Shown one piece after another: positions 20,801 through 28,139 of a DNA stretch of 28,139 nucleotides; within the stretch, counting starts at the first letter, position 1; each line of letters opens with the position of its first letter. This DNA comes from Circinella minor. Its lineage: Eukaryota > Mucoromycota > Mucoromycetes > Mucorales > Lichtheimiaceae. The stretch spans positions 1 to 28,139 of the forward strand of contig JAEPRB010000384.1 of the NCBI GenBank assembly GCA_016758965.1, written 5' to 3'. The position numbers and the translations under genes were made by a program. Under the pieces are notes generated by a model. The model was given only the letters and a program-made list of their open reading frames with translations. It had not been told where the DNA came from and searched no databases.

Positions 20801-21164
20801 GTTGTAACAAGGTGGTAGATACTGGTTCTATTTCTGTCAATGATGAAAGCTCTCGTTCTGTTGCTTGTATAAGAGATGGTGATGATACTGATGCTATGAG
20901 TGGTGCTGACACGTTTCTGTTCTCAATAGTGTTTAAAGCTGATAAGTTTGAGTTGGTTGTCAAGGACCTGTGTTTGTCGTTTTTTTTTCTTCTCTCCTTT
21001 TTTTCGTGGAAGTCAGTGCATAGTTCATAATGTTTTGAAAACTTTGATTTGAGGATCAGATCTGTACACCACACACATTGATAGTAATCATCATAAACAC
21101 TGTCATTTGAAGAATTATCGTATAGAGCGTCTTGACTATCTTGAGTTCTTTGTTTTCGCTTCAT
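17883..21164 (-). CDS. Tnp2/CACTA-like DDE transposase, seven exons, one frame break
   Basis: Minus-strand exons 21164-20588, 20516-20048, 19962-19784, 19683-19502, 19413-18969, 18895-18308 and 18222-17883 join through GT-AG introns of 71-100 bases to about 926 residues. Residues 30-49 form a C-x2-C...H-x3-C finger (CVWC...HYELC). Residues 220-240 are a zinc ribbon of Tnp2 type (CCINGCKMYY...CFSC), followed by LPLAEQLALRLQ and AWDQFSPYEQ. Later come ENIL-like NMLTIALTPGPLS, GVTGDIPAIKTLANVQSH with FFGCRICPLPG, GDEMHMIGHGI (likely catalytic Asp region, about residue 493), SVFTPNQHYLSHVPELIRRM, CLERMVG, GPSKYV, and YYFGEIPFF near the end. This order matches plant and fungal Transposase_21/Tnp2 proteins. 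Exon 5 needs a -1 shift or one added A at the A7 run (plus-strand T7, 19183-19189). The start follows TGAAGCG antisense context and is the first ATG. It is divergent from the gene at 21330. Confidence 0.82.
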
Positions 21165-21329
21165 TTGTTATTGTAATAACGGAAAGAAAGGTTTTTTTGC
21201 TCGATGGGAAAAAAGCAAGCTTATAGCAATAACAAAAAAACAGGTTTTTTAGATGTTTTAAAAAAATAAAAATAAAAAAACTTACTTATTTACTACTTTT
21301 TTTCACAACTTTTTTTTTAAAAAAATATC
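21165..21329. promoter_or_regulatory. Shared divergent promoter region of the two transposon genes
   Basis: Only 165 bases separate the start codons of the minus-strand transposase and the plus-strand second gene. The spacer is rich in A- and T-runs. The arrangement suggests coordinated expression; no specific binding site is recognised. Confidence 0.5.
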
Positions 21330-22607
21330 ATGCCAAACACAAGGAGCCGTGGAAATCGGACAGTGCAGAACGATGAAAACCGAGAAGCAACTGATCTTAG
21401 TGGAGTATCCGCTCAAATAGCCAGTAGTAATACTATCAATGTTACTGGTACCAGGAGTAGTACACGTAAACCTAGCATCACCAACAGCGATAATAATAAT
21501 AATAATAATAGTAATAATAATAGGTTCAATAACAATAGTAGCATCAACAATAAAGGCAGAAAACGGAGAAGTGCTAATGATAATAACTCGAATCAAGATA
21601 AAGCAATAACTAACAAGGCCTTATACACGATAATGTCACAATTAAAAGATACAATTGACAGGGTGGAAAAGAGTCAAGAAGCGAGTGATACAGTACTTGC
21701 TGAAATGGGGACAAAACTATTTGAACTAGACAATTCATTAAAGAGCACTCGACATAATAAAAAAATGAGAAACAGATCGAACAATTGTAGTGACAGAAGT
21801 AGTAACAGCAAAAGCAACAGTGATAGCGATGGCGATGGCGATAATGACAGCAACTCTAGTAAAGATGATAGTAGCAGTAGTAGTAGTTGTAACAGTAAGA
21901 GCAAGGTATAATCAACCACTACTTATTTTTATATATTTTCATACCTATGTATATATTCACTTTTTTATCTGATGCTTGTCGTTTATAGAATTTAATTGAA
22001 CGACCAACTGAAATAAGAAACAACAGAAGATGCAAGATTCCTTTGAGGCGAAAAGGTTTTTGGCGAGAATGGATTAAAGAAAAATATATGGACAACGATG
22101 AACGAAGAACAGACAATGCCATGGAGAATATTCGAAACGAGTTACGTCGGGCAATTACTAAAATTAATGAACAAGACCATATATCGCGACATACAGATTG
22201 GTCATTAATTAATAAAAAAATTCAGAAAAAGCGAGCGATCGACTTTGAAAGACTGTATCAAAACTTGGTATTCCATTGGACAAGTGTCGTGAATACTGGG
22301 CATCTTTGTACCTGTTGAGTCGTAAATGGGGTAATGTTAGCCAAGCTTATAAGACGGCACATCCAAATGAAGTTGATGTAAGTATGCAATAACTAGCTGA
22401 TATATTTCTTAATGACTTAAACTCAACTATACTAATTATATACTGTGCTAGCAGCCGTTTAGCTCACAAGTAACGAATCCCCCAAGTGATTCTGAAGAGA
22501 TAGATAATCTTAATTCGACTTCTGATCAAAACTCCATTGATAACATTCAATCAAGCTCTGATAAAAAAGGAGGGAAACAGAAGAAGGCTCACCGAAACCG
22601 TTATTGA
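21330..22607 (+). CDS. Second transposon gene, unknown function (possible DNA-binding accessory), three exons, one frame break
   Basis: Exons 21330-21905, 21989-22377 and 22455-22607 give about 372 residues if one base is restored in exon 2. The N-terminal third is Asn/Ser-rich and basic (RKRRS near residue 75). A predicted coiled coil follows (about residues 95-130, SQLKDTIDRVEKSQEASDTV and on), then an Asp/Ser stretch. Exon 2 holds the only globular-looking part: RRCKIPLRRKGFWREWIKE, DHISRHTDWSLINKKI, and after the break KCREYWASLYLLSRKWGNVS. The tail is acidic then Lys/His/Arg-rich. The first frame stops at 22316-22318; the continuing frame has a TGA at about 22244-22246, so the break lies between them, most simply the A4 run at 22260-22263. 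Exon 2 plus one base is exactly 130 codons. CACTA elements often carry a second protein that binds subterminal repeats; that role here is inferred from position only. Confidence 0.6.
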
Positions 22608-22805
22608 ATTTCTTTATGACTTTTTATGTATCCACATCAATTGTATGATAATATTTTAGTTCATTCGTTAAGTAGTTTATTACGTTTATTGATATTTTTA
22701 ATAAAAAGACAATATTGTAGTTTTTATAAATCTTTTAAATACGTAAGTCTCTAATTAACTAGTAATATACATAAGATTACTTCATCTATCAAACAGAGAT
22801 AATTT

Positions 22806-22840
22806 TATGCCAGAATATTGCCTGAATATAGCCTGAAATA
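22806..22840. repeat. Right-side copies of the GCCTGAATA motif
   Basis: Three spaced copies (GCCAGAATA, GCCTGAATA, GCCTGAAATA) lie 200 bases beyond the second gene. They are the reverse complement of the main motif in the 17346-17691 array. The two transposon genes are thus flanked by arrays of the same motif in mainly opposite orientation. Confidence 0.65.
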
Positions 22841-23523
22841 AAGAGTGGTCAAGTTTAGAAGTCCGTTTAGTGATAGTATTAAAAAGTATCCTACTATTTT
22901 ACATTTTCTTTGTTGCTTAGATTTTATAGAACCGTTTGATATTTCTGCTATTTCCCCAGTATTTTCTGTAAGAGCTAATTCTAGTTGTTTATTTAATAAA
23001 ATGGCGGATCCTGTTTTTAAGTTATATTTTTATTTGGTTGCTATTCAGCAACAGCCTGGAAATCATTTGAATTTTTTTTGGTATATATAATAGTATCTTC
23101 ATGCAAGTAATATTTAGAGATAAGTATTTTTCGAGTTTTATTTTTGTTTCTTATACGTATCTATTTTGTTTTTTATTGAGACTTCCTCCCATAGTTAAGA
23201 AGATGGAATAGTAAAAATCAGGAGCTATAATCAACAAGTAGCGACCTTGTGTAACCATAATCCATCCAATTTTATAGGTTACACAGTGCTTATCCCTTTG
23301 TTGAAATATTGGGTTTACTTAGTAAAATAGCATATTTTGACAAAACTTTGAAGTAACAAATCTCGGCGGGAAGTGTTTTTTCTAAAAGCTGCTCCGTAAA
23401 ATCTCATCAGAATACTTCAATTAACATATATTATGGCACAAAAAGTTTATAGCTTCACTTCTAACAATTTTTTATCAATTCTTATTCCACCCCATATTTT
23501 GATGGTTTAAGTCAGGATGCACC
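22841..23523. other. Non-coding right interior of the transposon-like unit
   Basis: About 680 bases with no recognised gene. An 80-codon open stretch at 22845-23090 begins with a non-ATG codon and shows no family motif. One TACGTA occurs near 23155. Confidence 0.5.
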
Positions 23524-23746
23524 TTACATACATTAAATAAGATTAAATAGATGAAACATAGGTTGGAAATAGAAGAGAAACTATATATTTTTTTCTTATA
23601 TCAAATATAGTATAATTCATTGTTGATTTTTGCATAAAATAATAAAATAATAAAATAATTATTAATTGGGAGTTGGGCGGCCCAAAGTCCAATTGGAGGT
23701 TGGACGAAATTTTTGGTCGCCCAATTTAAAGTTAGGCGGAATTGGA
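23524..23746 (-). repeat. Right long terminal inverted repeat
   Basis: Reverse complement of the left copy, 223 bases. The main difference is one extra 8-base ATTTTATT-type unit in the AT-rich section, plus isolated substitutions and a one-base A-run difference. The shared sequence ends at GGAATTGGA on the plus strand. Confidence 0.9.
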
Positions 23747-24019
23747 CTTCAAACGGTAACAGCTACAACGATGAAAAAGAGGAATATGATTTGATTTTTT
23801 TTTTGCTTTGATCAATACAAGCGGTTCACAAAGAAGTAAAGTTGCCTTGTTGCACTTGTACTCATATCGATGGCCAAAATATGTTCTAGATGACTGCTTA
23901 ATTTCAAATGCAAAAACATCTACTTGAGCGGAAAGTGCCTTAATATCGTTTATACCAGTGGAGAGACATGCTATTATATTCAAACAATATCTATGTTTAG
24001 CAAAATGGATAATAAGCAT
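23732..24019 (-). other. Short unassigned open frame crossing the right inverted-repeat boundary
   Basis: A 95-codon minus-strand frame starts at a real ATG and has a balanced amino-acid composition (for example KALSAQVDVFAFEIKQSSRT). Its last few codons lie inside the inverted repeat. I do not recognise it. It may be the truncated end of an older gene or transposon frame into which the repeat unit inserted; it may also be chance. Confidence 0.25.
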
Positions 24020-24143
24020 TCTTTCAACGGTAATAGTTTTTAAAAAGGTTAACAGTAGAATAAGTATAAAAAAAACAGCTACGTACTTTTTATTTTGTAT
24101 ATATAACTAGGTGAGGTTAAATTTTATTATTCTTAGACCAGCC

Positions 24144-24254
24144 GCAGCAGTGCTGTTACAAAATTGTTATGTTATATGTAATTAACAGCCCGCATAACAG
24201 CGTCATTTAACTTAACAGCTACTGCCACGCAGCGGTGCTGTTACAAAATTATTA
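24144..24254. repeat. Cluster of TAACAGC/GCTGTTA motifs with a 26-base direct repeat
   Basis: The 26 bases at 24144-24169 recur at 24229-24254 with two differences (GCAGCAGTGCTGTTACAAAA and on). Between them lie three TAACAGC copies in the other orientation (24184, 24195, 24213). The cluster sits 70 bases upstream of the Harbinger-like ATG and may be what remains of that element's terminus or control region. Confidence 0.6.
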
Positions 24255-24321
24255 ACACCAAAAATTTAATAATTTGTTCCTCTTCATAAAATTATTGATT
24301 CTGTTCATTAATACGACAACG

Positions 24322-24768
24322 ATGTCTAAATTCTTCAAAAACCATAAACAAAAACGTGATCTCGATGAGGAAATGGAGAGAAATAGTATCAATGCACGAC
24401 AAATTGCTGCTCGTGTCTTACAACATTCCCGAGAAAGAAATCTCATCACGAATTCTACTATCGAAAAACCAAAAAAGAAAGTTATTAAACGTAATCGTGC
24501 CCTTTTTAAAAAAATAATTATGGAAGATTATTTTGTACCTATTCCCAGATACGATGTATCATATTTTCGTCGTCGTTTTTGTATGCGATGTGAATTGTTT
24601 TTGCGTATCATGCAAGAACTTGAAACAAAGTATGAATACTTTCAAGAAAGACCTGATGCTGCTGGAAAACGTGGCATACATCTATATGTCAAAGCATTGA
24701 TACAGGAAAGTAGATTCGCTCTCCAGGATATCGCTGCGTTTATCTTGCTCCATAATATCTTGAACTAA
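24322..24768 (+). pseudogene. Truncated PIF/Harbinger-like transposase N-terminal part
   Basis: From the ATG at 24322 the frame gives 148 residues; the longer upstream extension starts at a non-ATG codon. The N-terminus is charged and helical (LDEEMERNSINARQIAARVL). It is followed by a segment typical of fungal Harbinger transposases: SYFRRRFCMRCELFLRIMQE, then YFQERPDAAGKRGIH. In intact family members this leads into a QK-x-TAAIRMLAYG stretch and the DDE core. Here the similarity ends after about residue 128, and an unrelated tail (LQDIAAFILLHNILN) reaches a stop. It is therefore a 5' fragment without catalytic residues, fused to foreign sequence. Confidence 0.65.
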
Positions 24769-24860
24769 ATCTAATTCTTGAGCAGTTTTGGTCAGTTGTC
24801 AAGCATAAAGTTAAGCAAATTACGTTTTTAGAAAAGGAATCACTAATTGTTATATCAATC
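24756..24860 (+). pseudogene. Tc1/mariner transposase C-terminal fragment
   Basis: In a frame one base off the Harbinger-like one, the sequence reads ELNLILEQFWSVVKHKVKQI and then TFLEKESL. This is the family's LNPIEQFWSVLK-VK-LEKETL segment, which contains the last catalytic acid of the DDE triad, with the Pro-Ile pair altered. Nothing upstream in this frame belongs to the family, so only about 30 residues survive. The fragment begins within the last dozen bases of the Harbinger-like frame. Confidence 0.65.
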
Positions 24861-25426
24861 AAATATAATAAAATAAAAAGAGACGTTAAGAAGTCAATGA
24901 GACCCAAAAGAACAATAATTGAACTGAAGTTTATTAAAATAAAATATTATCTCTATTTATATGAATCTTATTATCACTGGGATATATTGATATGTGTATA
25001 TAGTTATATGTAAGATTTAAATTTGTAATGGCCATGTGAATTATGAATCTAATATTAATGATATTAAGATTAGACTTTGAGTAGTTGACGATATGATATA
25101 TCTACGCCAAAATACTTATTTGCCCCCGGATTTAAGAGTTGGGGTTTTGCTCTTCCCCCATTCAAAATTGCCGATTTTATTCAAAGTCAGATATGCATTG
25201 GCATAATATAGCTTTATGTTGGTGCAGGAGAAACATATTTAAATCACAACTCAAGCGTCTATTGACCTTTTGGGACCGTTATTTATTAGCAGGTGAAAAA
25301 GATTATAAAAATATATACTTGATATATAGTTATTTCTTTAAATAGAAATAAATAAGATAAAAAACAACCATCGTAGCGTTTCATTTAGACCATATTCATT
25401 TTTATTACGTATCTGGTAGCTTATAC
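24861..25426. other. Non-coding spacer before the satellite
   Basis: About 560 AT-rich bases. A slightly GC-richer part at 25110-25280 has open stretches in two frames but no recognised motif. One TACGTA lies near 25406, just before the satellite starts. Confidence 0.45.
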
Positions 25427-28139
25427 AGGTGGCCATTTTATGCTGGTTGAAAGAAAATCAGAAGTGGCCAGGTGGCCATTTTATGCTAGTTGAAGAAATG
25501 CAGAAGTTGCCAAGTGGCCATTTTATGCTAGTTGAAGAAAACCAGAAGTGGCCAGGTGGCCATTTTATGCTGGTTGAAAGAAAATCAGAAGTGGCCAGGT
25601 GGCCATTTTATGCTGGTTAAAAGAAAAACAGAAGTGGCCAGGTGGCCATTTTATGCTGGTTGAAAGAAAATCACAAGTGGCCAGGTTGCCATTTTACACT
25701 AGTTGAAGAAAAACAGATATGGCCAGGTGGCCATTTTATGCTAGTTGAAGAAAACTAGAAGTGGCGAGGTGGCCGTTTTATGCTGGTTGAAAGAAAATCA
25801 CAAGTGGCCAGGTTGCCATTTTACACTAGTTGAAGAAAATCAGAAGTGGCCAGGTGGCCATTTTATACTAGTTGAAGAAAAACAGAAGTGGCTAGGTGGC
25901 CATTTTATGCTGGTTGAAAGAAAATAAGAAGTGGCCAGGTGGCCATTTTATACTAGTTGAAGAAAAACAGAAGTGGCCAGGTGGCCATTTTATGCTGGTC
26001 GAAGAAAAACAGAAGTGGCCAGGTGGCCATTTTATGCTTGTTAAAAGAAAAACAGAAGTGGCCAGGTGGCCATTTTATACTAGTTGAAGAAAACCAGAAG
26101 TGGCCAGGTGGCCATTTTATGCTAGTTGAAGAAAACCAGAAGTGGCCAGGTGGCCATTTTATGCTTGTTAAAAGAAAAACAGAAGTGGCCAGGTGGCCAT
26201 TTTATGCTGGTCGAAGAAAAACAGAAGTGGCCAGGTGGCCATTTTATGCTTGTTAAAAGAAAAACAGAAGTGGCCAGGTGGCCATTTTATACTAGTTGAA
26301 GAAAACCAGAAGTGGCCAGGTGGCCATTTTATGCTAGTTGAAGAAAACCAGAAGTGGCCAGGTGGCCATTTTATGCTGGTTGAAGAAAAACAGAAGTGGC
26401 CAGGTGGCCATTTTATGCTAGTTGAAAGAAAACCAGAAGTGGCCAGGTGGCCATTTTATGCTAGTTGAAAGAAATGCAGAAGTGGCCAGGTGGCCATTCT
26501 ATGCTAGTTGAAAGAAATGCAGATATGGCCAGCTGGCCATTTTATGCTGGTTGAAAGAAAATCAGAAGTGGCCAGGTGGCCATTTTATGCTAGTTGAAGA
26601 AAAACAGAAGTGGCCAGGTGGCCATTTTATGCTGGTTGAAGAAAAACAGAAGTGGCCAGGTGGCCATTTTATGCTGGTTGAAAGAAAATCAGAAGTAGCC
26701 AGGTGGCCATTTTATGCTAGTTGAAGAAAAACAGAAGTGGCTAGGTGGCCGTTTTACACTAGTTGAAGAAAACGAGAAGTGGTCAGGTGGCCATTTTATG
26801 CTGGTTGAAAGAAAAACAGAAGTGGCCAGGTGGCCATTTTACACTAGTTGAAGAAAACCAGAAGTGGCCAGGTGGCCATTTTATGCTAGTTGAAAGAAAA
26901 TCAGAAGTCGCCAGGTGGCCATTTTATGCTGGTTGAAAGAAATGCAGAAGTGGCCAGGTGGCCATTTTATATTAGTTGAAGAAAAACAGAAGTGGCCAGG
27001 TGGCCATTTTATGCTGGTTGAAAGAAAATAAGAAGTGGCCAGGTGGCGATTCTATGCTAGTTGAAAGAAATGCAGAAGTGGCCAGGTGGCCATTTTATGC
27101 TAGTTGAAGAAAAACAGAAGTGGCCAGGTGGCCATTTTATGCTAGTTGAAGAAAACCAGAAGTGGCCAGGTGGCCATTTTATGCTTGTTAAAAGAAAAAC
27201 AGAAGTGGCCAGGTGGCCATTTTATACTAGTTGAAGAAAACCAGAAGTGGCCAGGTGGCCATTTTATACTAGTTGAAGAAAAACAGAAGTGGCTAGGTGG
27301 CCATTTTATGCTGGTTGAAAGAAAATAAGAAGTGGCCAGGTGGCCATTTTATACTAGTTGAAGAAAACCAGAAGTGGCCAGGTGGCCATTTTATGCTGGT
27401 TGAAAGAAAATAAGAAGTGGCCAGGTGGCCATTTTATACTAGTTGAAGAAAAACAGAAGTGGCCAGGTGGCCATTTTATGCTGGTTGAAAGAAAATCAGA
27501 AGTGGCCAGGTGGCCATTTTATACTAGTTGAAGAAAAACAGAAGTGGCCAGGTGGCCATTTTATGCTGGTTGAAAGAAAATCAGAAGTGGCCAGGTGGCC
27601 ATTTTATACTAGTTGAAGAAAATCAGAAGTGGCCAGGTGGCCATTTTATGCTGGTTGAAGAAAACTAGAAGTGGCCAGGTGACCATTTTATGCTGGTCGA
27701 AGAAAATAAGAAGTGGCCAGGTGGCCATTTTATGCTGGTTGAAAGAAAATCAGAAGTGGCCAGGTGGCCATTTTATACTAGTTGAAGAAAACCAGAAGTG
27801 GCCAGGTGGCCATTTTATGCTGGTTGAAAGAAAATAAGAAGTGGCCAGGTGGCCATTTTATACTAGTTGGAGAAAAACAGAAGTGGCCAGGTGGCCATTT
27901 TATGCTGGTTGAAAGAAAATCAGAAGTGGCCAGGTGGCCATTTTATGCTGGTTGAAAGAAAATCAGAAGTGGCCAGGTGGCCATTTTACACTAGTTGAAA
28001 GAAATGCAGAAATGGCCAGGTGGCCATTTTATGCTGGTTGAAAGAAAATCAGAAGTGGCCAGGTGGCCATTTTATGCTGGTTGAAAGAAAATAAGAAGTG
28101 GCCAGGTGGCCATTTTATGCTTGTTAAAAGAAAAACAGA
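25427..28139. repeat. Satellite array, 42/43-base unit, about 64 copies, continuing past the window
   Basis: The unit is GAAGTGGCCAGGTGGCCATT followed by TTATGCTAGTTGAAGAAAAACA. Two main classes alternate: a 42-base form with GTTGAAGAAAAACA or GTTGAAGAAAACCA and a 43-base form with GTTGAAAGAAAATCA. Further variation is at ATGC/ATAC/ACAC and CTAGTT/CTGGTT/CTTGTT. Every unit carries two TGGCCA palindromes two bases apart, rarely mutated. The array starts abruptly near 25427 and runs to the last base. Larger periods are visible: 85-base dimers around 27400-27620 and a near-identical block repeated about 212 bases apart (about 25997 and 26208). Copies of 42 bases keep one frame open as a 14-residue KWPGGHFMLVEENQ-type repeat, but the 43-base units break it. 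Confidence 0.95.

Larger units (their letters stand above)
14638..23746. mobile_element. 9.1 kb DNA-transposon-like unit bounded by long inverted repeats
   Basis: The 216 bases at 14638-14853 recur as the reverse complement at 23524-23746, with only a few substitutions and an 8-base indel in an AT-rich tract. Both outer ends begin TCCAATTCCGCCTAAC. Between them lie an HHCC integrase-like gene, an 11-base repeat array, a Tnp2-like transposase and a divergent second gene. I see no target-site duplication next to the outer ends (left flank ends GTCCAAAA, right flank starts CTTCAAAC). The unit may therefore be one element with a degraded duplication, or an inner CACTA-like element lying between two independent inverted copies of a smaller repeat. 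Confidence 0.65.

Noticed and set aside
22845..23090. 81-codon frame inside the transposon-like unit
   Set aside because: It begins at a non-ATG codon, has no recognised motif and no splice partners; at best an old remnant.
14638..23746. Interpretation of the flanking repeats as LTRs of a retrotransposon
   Set aside because: The copies are inverted, not direct, and the interior lacks reverse transcriptase, protease and gag; the transposase is of DNA-transposon type.
14628..23756. Target-site duplication next to the inverted repeats
   Set aside because: The ten bases flanking each side (left ending GTCCAAAA, right starting CTTCAAAC) share no convincing direct repeat of 2-10 bases.
25429..27837. 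Series of 60-99 codon open frames with KWPGGHFMLVEE repeats as protein genes
   Set aside because: They follow from a repeat unit divisible by three, start at arbitrary positions, and are interrupted by every 43-base unit or TAA variant.
25427..28139. CRISPR-like array
   Set aside because: The units are contiguous near-identical 42/43-base repeats without unique spacers, and the genome is eukaryotic; it is a satellite.

Overview
The window is nuclear DNA of a filamentous fungus, most likely an early-diverging (Mucoromycota, Mucorales-like) species. This is an inference from the AT-rich intergenic DNA, short GT-AG introns (about 70-180 bases, several with CTAAC/CTAAT-type branch sites), pyrimidine-rich leaders, and a gene set with a fungal Elongator subunit, a microsomal P450 reductase and a fungal ferroportin. 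No tRNA, rRNA, operon or CRISPR structure is visible. All gene models below were assembled by hand from splice sites and reading-frame continuity.

Bases 1-14,600 are a host gene region. It opens with the broken end of a phosphatidylinositol 4-kinase catalytic domain, immediately followed by the Elongator subunit Elp4 (199-1809, +). After a gene-poor stretch come a DHDPS/aldolase-family enzyme (4331-5456, +) and NADPH-cytochrome P450 reductase (5867-8223, +). Four minus-strand genes follow: a mitochondrial oxidoreductase-like (OXLD1-type) protein with a 15-base microexon (8597-9394), a helical protein resembling the C-terminal part of RAM-pathway Sog2 (10158-11661), frataxin (11929-12827) and ferroportin (13122-14471). 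The last two are adjacent and both concern iron: one supplies iron in the mitochondrion, the other exports iron across a membrane.

Bases 14,638-23,746 are bounded by two nearly identical inverted copies of a 216-223 base sequence and look like one 9.1 kb DNA-transposon-like unit, or a nested set. Inside are a spliced gene carrying an integrase-type HHCC zinc-binding domain that stops just where the catalytic core should begin (16354-17269, +); a dense array of 11-base GCATTATTCAA-type repeats, partly inverted (17268-17691); a seven-exon Tnp2/CACTA-like transposase of about 926 residues (21164-17883, -); and a divergently transcribed second gene of about 372 residues (21330-22607, +). The transposase and the second gene each need exactly one base added in an A-run to read through.

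Bases 23,747-25,425 hold transposon debris: a truncated PIF/Harbinger-like transposase joined to a Tc1/mariner C-terminal fragment. From about 25,427 to the end of the window is a 42/43-base satellite array of about 64 copies that runs off the edge, with higher-order periodicity. The right half of the window is therefore a repeat island beside a normal host gene cluster.
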